Of a DNA stretch of 64,000 nucleotides, positions 54,076 to 63,967 are shown piece after piece. This DNA is from Sphingomonadales bacterium (GTDB lineage Bacteria; Pseudomonadota; Alphaproteobacteria; Sphingomonadales; Sphingomonadaceae): the NCBI GenBank assembly GCA_027490095.1, contig JAIXYT010000049.1, positions 62,001 through 126,000 of the forward strand, written 5' to 3'. The first letter of the stretch is position 1. The number at the start of each line of letters is the position of its first letter. A model generated the notes under the pieces. The model saw nothing but the letters and a program-made list of their open reading frames with translations. It was not told the DNA's origin and searched no databases. The position numbers and the translations under genes are program-made.

Positions 54076-56883
54076 ATGCACGCGACGTCCGCTGGCCGTT
54101 CGGCCACCGCATCCGGCCATCTGCTGCTGAAGGCGTCCGCAAGTGCGCTCGCGCTCTTCGTCGCGCAATCGGCCTTCGCCCAGGAGGCCCCCGCCGCAGC
54201 GGTTGCCGACGAGGACATCGTCGTCACAGGCTTCCGCGCCAGCCTTGCAAACGCGATCGCGTCCAAGAAGAACTCCGACCTCATCGTCGAAAGCATCTCG
54301 GCGGTCGATATCGGCAAGCTCCCCGACACCTCGATCGCGGAATCGCTGTCGCGCCTGCCGGGTCTCGCCACCCAGCGCGAAGGCGGCCGCGCCCAGAACC
54401 TCTCGATCCGCGGTCTCGCGCCCGACTTCTCGACCACGCTTCTGAACGGTCGCGAACAGGTGACGACCGGCGACAACCGCGGCGTCGACTACGACCAGTT
54501 CCCGGCCGAAATGATCGGCCAGGTGAACGTCTACAAGACGCCGTCGGCCGCCCTCATCGGTGCGGGCCTCTCGGGCACCGTCGACATGCGCACCGTGAAG
54601 CCGCTGGCCCACGGCAAGCAGACCATCGCGCTCAATGCGCGGGCCGACTATATCGATGCGCCCAAGCTCAACCCCGATGCCGGCAACTGGGGCTACCGCT
54701 TCTCAGGCACCTACATCGACCAGTTCGCCGACGACACCATCGGCATCTCGGTCTCGGCGAGCGTGCTCAAGCAGGAAATCCCGATCGAGCGCTTCGAAGC
54801 CTGGGGCTACCCCGGTTCCGGCCCGAACGGCGCCCCGCCGTTTGTCATCGGCGGCTCCAAGCCCTACGCCTCCTCCGGCACACTCGAGCGCAAGTCCGTG
54901 AACGGCACCCTCGAATGGGCGCCGAGCGAGAATTTCTCGACCTCGGTCGACCTCTTCTACTCGCGCTTCGAGGACCACAAGATCCGCCGCGGCGTCGAGC
55001 TTCCGCTCTTCTGGTCAGGCGCGACCCTCCAGCCGAACCCGACCGTCGAGGACGGCTTCGTCACGTCGGGCGCGTTCGGCAATCGCACCGAGAACGGTGT
55101 CCAGGTCCCCAATACAGGCGTGAAGGGCGTCGTCCGCAACGACATCGTCAACCGCGACGCCGACCTGTTCGCGGCCGGCTGGAACATCCAGGCCGGCAAC
55201 GACGTGCTGCGCGCCACCATCGACATCAGCTACTCGATGGTCGACCGCACCGACCTCGATATCGAAACCTATTCCGGCACCGGCCGCGGCTACATCGGCA
55301 ATGGCGTTTCGCGTGGCGCAACGGATACCATCGGGTTCGAAATGGGCGGCCGTGGCGCCTTCTTCAGCCCCGGCCTCAACTATGCCGACCCCAACCTCAT
55401 CCGCCTCACCAGCCCGCAGGGCTGGGGTGACAACATCATCCCCGGCGGCCAGGACGGTTACTACAACGAGCGGGCCATCAAGGACGAGCTGCTCGCGCTC
55501 CGCTTCGGCGCCGAGCGCGATCTCGGCGGCATGTTCCGCTCGCTCGAGGTCGGCTTCAACTATACCGGCCGCGTGAAGACCCTGCGCCCGAACGAATTCT
55601 TCCTGGCCCTTCGCGGGAACACCGACGGCACCACCTCCGTGCCGATCCCGGCAGAGTTCCTCTATGATCGCGGCGCCAATCTCGGGTTCCTGGGCCTCGG
55701 CGAAACCATCGCCTATGATGTCGAAGGCCTGCTCGACAGCGGCATCTACAACCGCGTCCGCAACCCCAACGCCGACGTCACCACCAAGGGCTGGCGCGTC
55801 CGCGAGGATGTGCTGACCGGCTACCTCCAGCTCAACATCGACACCCAGCTCGGCACCAACCGCCTCACCGGCAACGTCGGTGTCCAGCTGGTCAACACCG
55901 ACCAGACGTCGAACGGCATCGCCTCATCCGGCACCGGTACCGGCGTCTTGAACACGCCGATCACCGACGGCGCCAGCTACCTCTATGCGCTGCCGACCCT
56001 GAACCTGGTGGTGCGCGGCGAAAATGACTTCGTGGCCCGCCTCGGCCTCGGCCGCCAGCTGGCCCGCGCCAAGATGAACGACATGCGCGCCAGCATCAAT
56101 TACAACTACAATGCGTCGAACGCCGGCTGCACTGACGTCAACCTCGGCTGCTCGCCCTGGAGCGGCGACGGCGGCAACCCGCGTCTGCGGCCCTGGATCG
56201 CCGACGGCGTCGACATCAGCCTCGAAAAATACTTCGGTGCAGAGGCTTACGTCTCGGTCGCCGGCTACTACAAGAACCTGAAGAGCTACATCTACGAACA
56301 GCAGGTGCTTCAGGACTTCACCGGCTTCCCGACAGGCAACACTGTCGAACCCGTGATCCGGGAAGGCTTCGTCCGGATCTGGGACAACGGCGAGGGCGGC
56401 AAGCTCTACGGCTTCGAACTCGCCGGCGCCCTGCCGTTCAGCGTCTTCACCCCGGCGCTCGAAGGTTTCGGCCTCCAGGGCAGCTACAGCTTCACCGAAA
56501 GCGAGATCGAGCCCAACCCGAACGACCCGACCGAACCGCTGCCGGGCCTGTCGCGCCACGTCTGGAACGCGACCGCCTATTTCGAACGCTCCGGCTTCCA
56601 GGTCCGCGGCTCGGTGCGCCACCGCTCCAGCTTCCTTGCAGACCGGCGCGGCTTCGGCGGCGGCCTCGAGCGGCGCTTCGCCAACGGCGAAACCATCGTC
56701 GACGCCCAGATCGGCTACGAGTTCCAGCCGGGCTCGGCACTTGAAGGCGTGACCCTGCTTGCCCAGGCCTACAACCTCACCAACGAGCCGTTCAGCACCT
56801 ACTTCATCCCCGACAACCGGCAGGTGCGGGACAGCGAGAGCTATGGACGGCGGTTCCTGTTCGGTGTGAACTACCGCTTCTAG
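54076..56883 (+). CDS. TonB-dependent receptor, maltodextrin uptake (MalA-like)
   Basis: A 935-residue outer-membrane receptor. ATG at 54076 after CTGGGGAG. Signal peptide ends FVAQSAFAQ; then a Ton-box-like EDIVVTGFRAS, the plug (IGKLPDTSIAESLSRLPGLATQREGGRAQ) and a barrel of about 750 residues ending LFGVNYRF. The family resembles MalA of Caulobacter, which imports maltodextrins; followed by starch-degrading enzymes and opposed by the MFS carrier, so the same role is inferred. Halogenase, amylase and glucosidase genes follow on one strand. Confidence 0.92.
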   Translation: MHATSAGRSATASGHLLLKASASALALFVAQSAFAQEAPAAAVADEDIVVTGFRASLANAIASKKNSDLIVESISAVDIGKLPDTSIAESLSRLPGLATQREGGRAQNLSIRGLAPDFSTTLLNGREQVTTGDNRGVDYDQFPAEMIGQVNVYKTPSAALIGAGLSGTVDMRTVKPLAHGKQTIALNARADYIDAPKLNPDAGNWGYRFSGTYIDQFADDTIGISVSASVLKQEIPIERFEAWGYPGSGPNGAPPFVIGGSKPYASSGTLERKSVNGTLEWAPSENFSTSVDLFYSRFEDHKIRRGVELPLFWSGATLQPNPTVEDGFVTSGAFGNRTENGVQVPNTGVKGVVRNDIVNRDADLFAAGWNIQAGNDVLRATIDISYSMVDRTDLDIETYSGTGRGYIGNGVSRGATDTIGFEMGGRGAFFSPGLNYADPNLIRLTSPQGWGDNIIPGGQDGYYNERAIKDELLALRFGAERDLGGMFRSLEVGFNYTGRVKTLRPNEFFLALRGNTDGTTSVPIPAEFLYDRGANLGFLGLGETIAYDVEGLLDSGIYNRVRNPNADVTTKGWRVREDVLTGYLQLNIDTQLGTNRLTGNVGVQLVNTDQTSNGIASSGTGTGVLNTPITDGASYLYALPTLNLVVRGENDFVARLGLGRQLARAKMNDMRASINYNYNASNAGCTDVNLGCSPWSGDGGNPRLRPWIADGVDISLEKYFGAEAYVSVAGYYKNLKSYIYEQQVLQDFTGFPTGNTVEPVIREGFVRIWDNGEGGKLYGFELAGALPFSVFTPALEGFGLQGSYSFTESEIEPNPNDPTEPLPGLSRHVWNATAYFERSGFQVRGSVRHRSSFLADRRGFGGGLERRFANGETIVDAQIGYEFQPGSALEGVTLLAQAYNLTNEPFSTYFIPDNRQVRDSESYGRRFLFGVNYRF

Positions 56884-56931
56884 GCAAGGCTGGCGGCCGG
56901 GGAACACCGGCCGCCAACAGGAGGCAAGCGC

Positions 56932-58476
56932 ATGACCCCCTCGCGTGACGAGCAGCAAGCCCGCCCGCGCCGGATCGTCATCGTGGGCGGCGGCACGGCC
57001 GGATGGATGGCTGCCGCCGCCTTCGCGCGCTTCCTCGAAACCGGCTGGTCGATCACCCTCGTCGAATCCGACGCCATCGGCACCGTCGGCGTCGGCGAGG
57101 CGACCATCCCGCAGATCCGCCTCTTCAACGGCGCGCTCGGCCTCGACGAGAACGAGTTCCTCCGCGAAACGCAAGGGTCCATCAAGCTCGGCATCCAGTT
57201 CGTCGACTGGTGGAAACAGGGCCACAGCTACATCCACGGCTTCGGCGCCGTCGGCCGCGATCTCGGCCTCGTCCAGTTCCACCACTATTGGCGCCGCGCA
57301 CAATCGCTGGGCCTGGCGCAAGATCTCGGCGCCTACTGCCCCAATGTCGTCGCAGCGCTCGCCAACCGCTTCGAGCGCGACTCCGGCCCCGCCAGCGTCA
57401 CCCGCCAGCCCATCCCTTACGCCTTCCACTTCGACGCCGGCCTCTACGCCGCCTACCTCCGCCGCAAGGCCGAAGCGAAGGGTGTCGTCCGCCACGAGGG
57501 CCGCATCACCCGCACCGAACTCGCCGACACCGGCGACATCGCAGCCGTCCACCTCGAAGGCGACCGCCGGATCGAAGGCGACCTCTTCCTCGATTGCTCG
57601 GGCTTCCGCGGCCTCCTCATCGGCGAGGCGCTGGGCGTCGGCTACACCGACTGGACAAACTGGCTCCCGGCAGACCGCGCGCTCGCCGTCCCCTGCGAAC
57701 GCACCGAACCCATCACCCCCTACACCCGCTCCACCGCGCGCACCGCCGGCTGGCAATGGCGCATCCCGCTCCAGCACCGCACCGGCAACGGCCTCGTCTA
57801 TTCCTCCGCCCACCTCTCCGACGACGAAGCCGCCTTCCAGCTCCTCACCCACCTCGACGGCCAGGCGCTGGCCGAACCGCGCCCGCTCAAGTTCACCACC
57901 GGCCGCCGCGACGCCTTCTGGCACCGCAACTGCGTGGCGCTGGGCCTCGCCAGCGGCTTCCTCGAACCGCTCGAATCCACCAGCATCCACATGGTGCAGT
58001 CCGCGATCGAGCGCATCCTCGCCTTCCTGCCCGCAGCCCAGCCCGACCCCCGCGCCATCGCCGAATACAACCGCCAGACGGTGTTCGAGATGGAGCGCAT
58101 CCGCGACTTCATCATCCTCCACTACAAGGCAACGGAACGCACCGACTCCGAATTCTGGCGCCACTGCGCCGCCATGCCCATCCCCGACAGCCTCCAGACG
58201 CGCATCGATCTCTTCCGCGAAGCCGGCCGCATCTTCCGCGACGGCAACGAGCTCTTCGCCGAAGTCGGCTGGGTACAGGTGCTGCTGGGGCAGGGCGTCA
58301 TCCCCCAGGGCTGGCACCCGCTCGCCGAACTCCTCAGCGCGTCCGAGCTCGCCGAATTCCTTGCGCTTCAGGCCCGCATCTGCCGCGAACGCGCCCAGCG
58401 CATGCTGCCGCACGACCGCTTCCTCGCCCAGAATTGCGCAGCCCCCTTCACCGAGTTCAAGGAGATGCGCGCATGA
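56932..58476 (+). CDS. flavin-dependent halogenase, tryptophan-halogenase family, in the maltodextrin operon
   Basis: 514 residues. Seen: IVGGGTAGWMAAA, GVGEATIPQIRLF, catalytic lysine in GSIKLGIQFVDWW, WQWRIPLQHRTGNG and glutamate in FLEPLESTSIHMVQ, so the enzyme looks intact. It lies 48 bp after the TonB receptor gene and its TGA overlaps the amylase ATG (ATGA), so it is made from the same message as sugar enzymes. Halogenases beside TonB receptors are known from Caulobacterales and Sphingomonadales (for example BrvH of Brevundimonas), but the native substrate is unknown. Confidence 0.9.
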   Translation: MTPSRDEQQARPRRIVIVGGGTAGWMAAAAFARFLETGWSITLVESDAIGTVGVGEATIPQIRLFNGALGLDENEFLRETQGSIKLGIQFVDWWKQGHSYIHGFGAVGRDLGLVQFHHYWRRAQSLGLAQDLGAYCPNVVAALANRFERDSGPASVTRQPIPYAFHFDAGLYAAYLRRKAEAKGVVRHEGRITRTELADTGDIAAVHLEGDRRIEGDLFLDCSGFRGLLIGEALGVGYTDWTNWLPADRALAVPCERTEPITPYTRSTARTAGWQWRIPLQHRTGNGLVYSSAHLSDDEAAFQLLTHLDGQALAEPRPLKFTTGRRDAFWHRNCVALGLASGFLEPLESTSIHMVQSAIERILAFLPAAQPDPRAIAEYNRQTVFEMERIRDFIILHYKATERTDSEFWRHCAAMPIPDSLQTRIDLFREAGRIFRDGNELFAEVGWVQVLLGQGVIPQGWHPLAELLSASELAEFLALQARICRERAQRMLPHDRFLAQNCAAPFTEFKEMRA

Positions 58477-60317
58477 AGCGCAAGACGCTCGCGATCCTCC
58501 TATCCGCAGCCGCACTCTCCGCCGCGCCCACCGCCGCGCAGGATCCCGCGTCCGCCGTCCGCGCCCGCCTGCCGCAGGACGAGATCATCTATTTCGTCCT
58601 CCCCGACCGCTTCGAGAACGGCGACCCCAGGAACGACCGCGGCGGCCTGAAGGGCGACCGCTTGCAGCACGGCTTCGATCCCACCCACAAGGGCTTCTAC
58701 CAGGGCGGCGATCTCAAGGGCCTCACCGCCCGCCTCGATTACGTCCAGGGCCTCGGTGCCACCGCAATCTGGCTCGGCCCGATCTTCAAGAACAACCCCG
58801 TCCAGGGCGCGCCCGGCCAGGAATCCGCGGGCTACCACGGTTACTGGATCACCGATTTCACCACCGTCGATCCGCATTTCGGAACCGAGGCCGACCTGAA
58901 GGCCCTCGTCGCCGCGGCCCACGCCCGCGGCATGAAGGTCTATCTCGACATCGTCACCAACCACACCGCCGACATCATCCGCTACGCCGAATGCCCCGAC
59001 AGCGCCTGCGCCTTCCGCCCCCGCCAGGATTATCCCTGGAGCCGCAGGGGCGGCCCCGGGGGCGAACCGATCAACCCGGGCTTCGCCGGCGACGGCCCGG
59101 CCGAGCAGACGGCCGAGAACTTCGCCCGCCTGAAGGATCCCCGCTGGGCCTACACCCCCTTCGTGCCGAAGGGCCTCGAAAAGGCGAAGAAGCCCGAGTG
59201 GCTGAATGATCCGCTCCTCTACAGCAACCGCGGCAACAGCAACTGGAAGGGCGAAAGCATCGTCTGGGGCGATTTCGTCGGCCTCGACGATCTCAACACC
59301 GCCAACCCCCGAGTCCGCGACGGCATGATCGAGATCTACAAGAGCTGGATCGACCGGTTCGGCATCGACGGCTTCCGCATCGACACCGCCAAGCATGTGA
59401 ACCCGGAGTTCTGGCAGGGTTTCGTCCCCGCCATGCTCGCCCATGCGAAGGCAAGGGGCATCCCCAACTTCCACATCTTCGGCGAGGTCTTCCAGGACAC
59501 GGCCGACCCGGGCTTCCTCGCCCGCTTCACCCATGTCGACAGCTACCCCGCGGTCATCGATTTCGCGGTCAAGATCGGCATCGGCGACCTCGTGGCCCGC
59601 AACCGCCCGCCGTCCGAACTCGAATCCATCTTCTTCAAGGACCCGGTCTACGCCGGCGGCGCCGGGCCAGCCCTCACGCTGCCCACCTTCGTCTCCAACC
59701 ATGATCAGGGCCGCCTCTCGCACGATGTCGTGAAGGCGAACCCCACCGCGAGCCCCGAAGAGCTGCTCGCCCGCATGAAGCTCGGCCATTCCATGCTCCT
59801 CCTGCTTCGTGGCGTGCCCACCCTCTACTCCGGCGACGAACAGGGCTTCGTCAGCGACGGCAACGACCAGGACGCCCGCGAGACCCTCTTCCCCTCGAAG
59901 GTGCCGAGCTACCTCGACAACCGCCTCATCGGCACCAGCCGCACCCATGCCGAGGCGCAGTTCGACCCCGGCCATCCGCTCTATGCCCATGTCGCGAAGC
60001 TCAGCCGGGTCCGCCTGTCGGATCCGGCGCTCACCCGCGGCCTCCAGCGTGTGCTGATCGCCGACACCGAAGGCCCCGGCCTGTTCGCGGTTGCCCGGCG
60101 CTTGGCCGAAGGCAATCGCGCCCCCTTCCTCGACACCGTCATCGTCTTCAACACGTCGGCCAAACCGCTGAAGGCCAATGTGCCGATCGATCCGCGCATC
60201 GACGTCACGAAGTCGCTCTACGGAACATGCCCCATGCCCGCCGCCCCCGGCACGCTCGCCGTCGAGATCGAACCCTTCGGAACGCTGGTCTGCGCCGGCG
60301 CGGTGGCCGTCCAATGA
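58473..60317 (+). CDS. exported alpha-amylase family enzyme (GH13)
   Basis: Cleaves alpha-1,4-glucan or maltodextrin, probably in the periplasm. 614 residues from ATG 58473 (overlap with halogenase), with signal peptide MKRKTLAILLSAAALSAAPTAAQ. The GH13 regions are seen: DIVTNHTAD (I), GIDGFRIDTAKHV with the nucleophile Asp (II), FHIFGEVFQD with the acid/base Glu (III), and FVSNHDQGRLS (IV). The stop overlaps the glucosidase start (ATGA). Exact product pattern (amylase, cyclomaltodextrinase or pullulanase) is open. Confidence 0.92.
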   Translation: MKRKTLAILLSAAALSAAPTAAQDPASAVRARLPQDEIIYFVLPDRFENGDPRNDRGGLKGDRLQHGFDPTHKGFYQGGDLKGLTARLDYVQGLGATAIWLGPIFKNNPVQGAPGQESAGYHGYWITDFTTVDPHFGTEADLKALVAAAHARGMKVYLDIVTNHTADIIRYAECPDSACAFRPRQDYPWSRRGGPGGEPINPGFAGDGPAEQTAENFARLKDPRWAYTPFVPKGLEKAKKPEWLNDPLLYSNRGNSNWKGESIVWGDFVGLDDLNTANPRVRDGMIEIYKSWIDRFGIDGFRIDTAKHVNPEFWQGFVPAMLAHAKARGIPNFHIFGEVFQDTADPGFLARFTHVDSYPAVIDFAVKIGIGDLVARNRPPSELESIFFKDPVYAGGAGPALTLPTFVSNHDQGRLSHDVVKANPTASPEELLARMKLGHSMLLLLRGVPTLYSGDEQGFVSDGNDQDARETLFPSKVPSYLDNRLIGTSRTHAEAQFDPGHPLYAHVAKLSRVRLSDPALTRGLQRVLIADTEGPGLFAVARRLAEGNRAPFLDTVIVFNTSAKPLKANVPIDPRIDVTKSLYGTCPMPAAPGTLAVEIEPFGTLVCAGAVAVQ

Positions 60318-61921
60318 GCAGCGTGATGGAGCGGGACACGCAGGCGCAAACCACGCCGGCCCCCTGGTGGAAGGGCGCGGTGATCTACCAGATCTACCCG
60401 CGCAGCTTCCAGGATTCGAACGCCGACGGCATCGGCGACCTCGCCGGCATCACGCAGCGCCTGCCGCATGTCGCAAGCCTCGGCGTGGACGCGATCTGGC
60501 TCTCGCCTTTCTTCACATCTCCCATGAAAGACTTCGGCTATGACATTGCAGACTATTGCAATGTCGATCCGACATTCGGCACATTGGCTGATTTCGACGC
60601 GCTGATCGAACGTGCCCATGCCCTCGGGCTCAAGGTCATCATCGATCAGGTCTACGCCCACACCTCCGACGCGCACGCCTGGTTCCGCGAAAGCCGCCAG
60701 TCCCGCCACAACGCCCACGCCGACTGGTATGTCTGGGCCGACCCCAGGCCCGACGGGTCGCCACCCTCCAACTGGCAATCGGTCTTCGGCGGCCCCGCCT
60801 GGACCTGGGATGCGCGGCGCCGCCAGTACTACATGCACAATTTCCTGAGCAGCCAGCCGCAGCTCAATGTGCACAACCCAGCCGTTCAGGATGCGCTGCT
60901 GGCGTCTGCGAAATTCTGGCTCGACCGCGGGGTCGATGGCTTCCGCGTCGATGCGATCAATTTCGCGATGCACGATCCCGCGCTCACCGACAATCCGCCG
61001 GCCCCCCCGGGCCTGCGCACCCGGCCCTTCGATTACCAGCTGAAGGTGCACAACCAGTCCCACCCGGACATTCCGGGCTTCCTTCGCCGGCTTCGCGCGC
61101 TCCTCGACACCTATGGCGCCACCTTCACCGTGGCCGAAGTCGGCGGTCCCGACCCGATCCCCGAAATGCGCGCTTTCACCGCCGACGACCGGCACCTCAA
61201 CTCCGCCTACAGCTTCGCCTTCCTCTACGCGGAAAGGCTGACCCCCCAGGTGGTCGCCTCGGCACTCGCCGACTGGCCCGACCAGCCCGGCCTCGGTTGG
61301 CCCAGCTGGGCGCTCACCAACCATGATTCCCCGCGCGGCCTTTCCCGCTGGGCCGCCCCCGAACATCGCCCCGCCTTCGCCCGCATGACCATGCTCATGC
61401 TCATGGGCCTCAGGGGCAACCCCTTCCTCTACTATGGCGAGGAGCTCGGCCTCACCCAGGTCGACATCCCGTTCGAGGAGCTGCAGGACCCGGAGGCGAT
61501 CGCCAACTGGCCGCTCACCCTCTCGCGCGACGGCGCGCGCACGCCGATGGCCTGGGAAGCCCAGGCCCCCAACCTCGGCTTCTCGACCGCGAAACCCTGG
61601 CTGCGCACCGGCGCCGACCACTCGGCGCTCGCCGTCGACCGGCAGGAGGCCGATCCGGACTCGCTTCTCAACCTCACCCGCCGCCTCGTCGCCTGGCGGA
61701 AGGCCGATCCGGCGCTGCGCCTCGGCCGGCTCGAGCGCATCGAGGCCGACGGCGACCTGCTCAGCTTCGAGCGCTGGCACGACAACCGCCGCATCCGTCT
61801 CGCCTTCAACTTCGGAACAACCCCACGCGCCCTCGGTCTCGAAGGCACCCCGCTCGTCGCCGTCAACGGCGCTTGCGCCGAAACCCTTCCGCCATTCGGC
61901 GGCATCGCCATCGAAGGCTGA
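60314..61921 (+). CDS. cytoplasmic alpha-glucosidase, oligo-1,6-glucosidase-like GH13
   Basis: Hydrolyses maltose and short maltodextrins to glucose. 535 residues, no signal peptide. Seen: WWKGAVIYQIYPRSFQDSN (family N-terminus), DQVYAHTSDAHAWF, GVDGFRVDAINFAM with the nucleophile, TVAEVGGPDPIPEM with the acid/base Glu, and ALTNHDSPRGLS. The ATG overlaps the amylase stop by 4 bp. Because it is cytoplasmic, it should act on sugars imported by the divergent MFS carrier. Confidence 0.92.
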   Translation: MSSVMERDTQAQTTPAPWWKGAVIYQIYPRSFQDSNADGIGDLAGITQRLPHVASLGVDAIWLSPFFTSPMKDFGYDIADYCNVDPTFGTLADFDALIERAHALGLKVIIDQVYAHTSDAHAWFRESRQSRHNAHADWYVWADPRPDGSPPSNWQSVFGGPAWTWDARRRQYYMHNFLSSQPQLNVHNPAVQDALLASAKFWLDRGVDGFRVDAINFAMHDPALTDNPPAPPGLRTRPFDYQLKVHNQSHPDIPGFLRRLRALLDTYGATFTVAEVGGPDPIPEMRAFTADDRHLNSAYSFAFLYAERLTPQVVASALADWPDQPGLGWPSWALTNHDSPRGLSRWAAPEHRPAFARMTMLMLMGLRGNPFLYYGEELGLTQVDIPFEELQDPEAIANWPLTLSRDGARTPMAWEAQAPNLGFSTAKPWLRTGADHSALAVDRQEADPDSLLNLTRRLVAWRKADPALRLGRLERIEADGDLLSFERWHDNRRIRLAFNFGTTPRALGLEGTPLVAVNGACAETLPPFGGIAIEG

Positions 61922-61924
61922 CCC

Positions 61925-63967
61925 ATGCGAAACCTGCTGCTCCTCGCCGCCGGCCTGCTCCTGCTGGCGGGCGCCCGGGCCGCCGTCGCGGCACCCGAGA
62001 CCGTCAGCTCGCCGTCCGGCACGCTCAGCTTTTCCATCGATGTCAACGGGGAAGGGCGCCCCGACTGGATGCTGACCCGCAAGGGCGACATCGTCATCGG
62101 CAAGTCCCGGCTAGGGTTCATCCTGGCAGACGCACCCAAGCTCGAACGCAACCTCGAGATCGTCTCGGCCGAGCGCCGCAGCGCCGACACCCGCTGGGAA
62201 CAGCCCTGGGGCGAACGCCGGTACGTGACCGACCGCCACAACGAGCTCACCGTCACCTTCCGCGAGAAGACCCCGCTCAAGCGCATCCTGCGCCTGCGCG
62301 TCCGTCTGTTCGACGACGGCCTCGGCTTCCGCATCGAATTCCCCGAGCAGCCCAACCTGAAAACGGCGCGCATCGTCGAGGAGCTGACCGAATTCGACAT
62401 CGCCGAAGCCGGCAAGGCCTGGTGGATCCCCGGCGGCGAATGGAACCGCTACGAATATCTCTACAACCGGACGCCAATCTCCGAAGTCGGCCAGGCCCAC
62501 ACCCCCATCACCTTCCGCACGGATACAGGCCTCCACCTCGCCATCCACGAGGCATCGCTGGTCGATTACGCCGGCATGTGGCTCCGCAAGGTCGAAGGCC
62601 AACGCTTCAAGGCCCGCCTCTCGCCGTCCGGCACGGGCCCCAGCGTGGTCCGCGACCTGCCGTTCACAACACCCTGGCGCGTCCTGCTTGTCGCCGAAAA
62701 CGCCCCCGCGCTCACCCACGCCGCCGACATCATCCTGAACCTCAACGAGCCCAGCCGCATCCCCGACATCAAGTCCTGGTTCACCCCCCACAAATATGTC
62801 GGCGTCTGGTGGGAAATGCACCTCGACACCGCCACATGGGCAACCGGCCCGAAGCTCGGCGCAACCACCGCCAACACCCGCCGCTACATCGACTTCGCCG
62901 CGAAGCACGGCTTCAGGTCCGTGCTTGTCGAAGGCTGGAACCCGGGCTGGGACGGCGACTGGTTCGCAACCGGCCATGATTTCGATTTCACCAAGCCGAC
63001 CCCGTACTTCGACCTCGAAGGCCTCTCGAAATACGCGATGTCGAAGGGCGTCCGCATCATGGGCCACCACGAAACCGCCGGAAACATCAAGGTCTACGAA
63101 CGCCAGCTCAGCCAGGCGCTCGACCTCTACCAGCGTCTCGGCGTCGACAGCGTGAAGACCGGCTATGTCGCCGACGCCGGCGGCGTGCAGGCCCCCGACG
63201 GCAGCTTCCAGTGGCACGACGGCCAGGTGCAGAGCCGCCACCATCTGAAGGTCGTCGAAGAAGCCGCCAAACGCTGCATCGCCGTCAATCCGCACGAGCC
63301 CATCAAGGACACGGGCCTGCGCCGCACCTGGCCCAACTGGGTCGCACGCGAAGGCGCCCGCGGCATGGAATACAATGCCTGGGGGGACCCGAAGAACCCG
63401 CCCCACCACGAGATCGACCTCGTTTTCACCCGGATGCTCGCCGGCCCCATGGACTACACCCCCGGCATCCTCAGCCTCACCGGCCGCGGCGGCACCCCCA
63501 TCCCCAGCACCATGGCCCGCCAGCTCGCCCTCTATGTGCTGATCTACTCGCCCATCCAGATGGCGGCCGACCTCCCCGAGAATTACGCGAAGCATCCCTC
63601 TGCCTTCCAGTTCATCAAGGATGTGCCCGCCGACTGGTCGGATTCCCGCGCGCTCGCAGGCGAAGTCGGCGAGTTTGCCGTGATCGCCCGCAAGGACCGC
63701 AACAGCGAGGACTGGTATCTCGGCGCCGGCACCGACGACACCGCGCGCGAGATCTGGCTCAACCTCGACTTCCTCGAACCCGGCCGCCTCTACGCTGCCG
63801 AAATCTACCGCGATGCGGAAAACGGCCCCGGCCGCTTCACCACCGACTTCCGCAACGAAAGCCGGTCGAACATCCTCATCCAGCAGCTCAACGTCGCAAA
63901 GGGCGAACGTTTCCGCATCGCCATGGCGCCGGGCGGCGGCATGGCCGTCCGCTTCCGCGCGCTCTAG
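61925..63967 (+). CDS. glycoside hydrolase family 97 protein (SusB-like alpha-glucosidase)
   Basis: 680 residues, starting 3 bp after the glucosidase stop, with a signal peptide (MRNLLLLAAGLLLLAGARAAVA). The GH97 layout is seen: an N-terminal beta-supersandwich (about 30-290), a TIM barrel with FTPHKYVGVWWEMH, VDSVKTGYVADAGG, and the glutamate-containing VNPHEPIKDTGLRRTWPN and ARGMEYNAW motifs, and a C-terminal beta domain. SusB relatives are calcium-dependent inverting enzymes; other GH97 are retaining alpha-galactosidases. Which type applies cannot be decided by eye, but the maltodextrin setting favours alpha-glucosidase. Confidence 0.9.
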   Translation: MRNLLLLAAGLLLLAGARAAVAAPETVSSPSGTLSFSIDVNGEGRPDWMLTRKGDIVIGKSRLGFILADAPKLERNLEIVSAERRSADTRWEQPWGERRYVTDRHNELTVTFREKTPLKRILRLRVRLFDDGLGFRIEFPEQPNLKTARIVEELTEFDIAEAGKAWWIPGGEWNRYEYLYNRTPISEVGQAHTPITFRTDTGLHLAIHEASLVDYAGMWLRKVEGQRFKARLSPSGTGPSVVRDLPFTTPWRVLLVAENAPALTHAADIILNLNEPSRIPDIKSWFTPHKYVGVWWEMHLDTATWATGPKLGATTANTRRYIDFAAKHGFRSVLVEGWNPGWDGDWFATGHDFDFTKPTPYFDLEGLSKYAMSKGVRIMGHHETAGNIKVYERQLSQALDLYQRLGVDSVKTGYVADAGGVQAPDGSFQWHDGQVQSRHHLKVVEEAAKRCIAVNPHEPIKDTGLRRTWPNWVAREGARGMEYNAWGDPKNPPHHEIDLVFTRMLAGPMDYTPGILSLTGRGGTPIPSTMARQLALYVLIYSPIQMAADLPENYAKHPSAFQFIKDVPADWSDSRALAGEVGEFAVIARKDRNSEDWYLGAGTDDTAREIWLNLDFLEPGRLYAAEIYRDAENGPGRFTTDFRNESRSNILIQQLNVAKGERFRIAMAPGGGMAVRFRAL

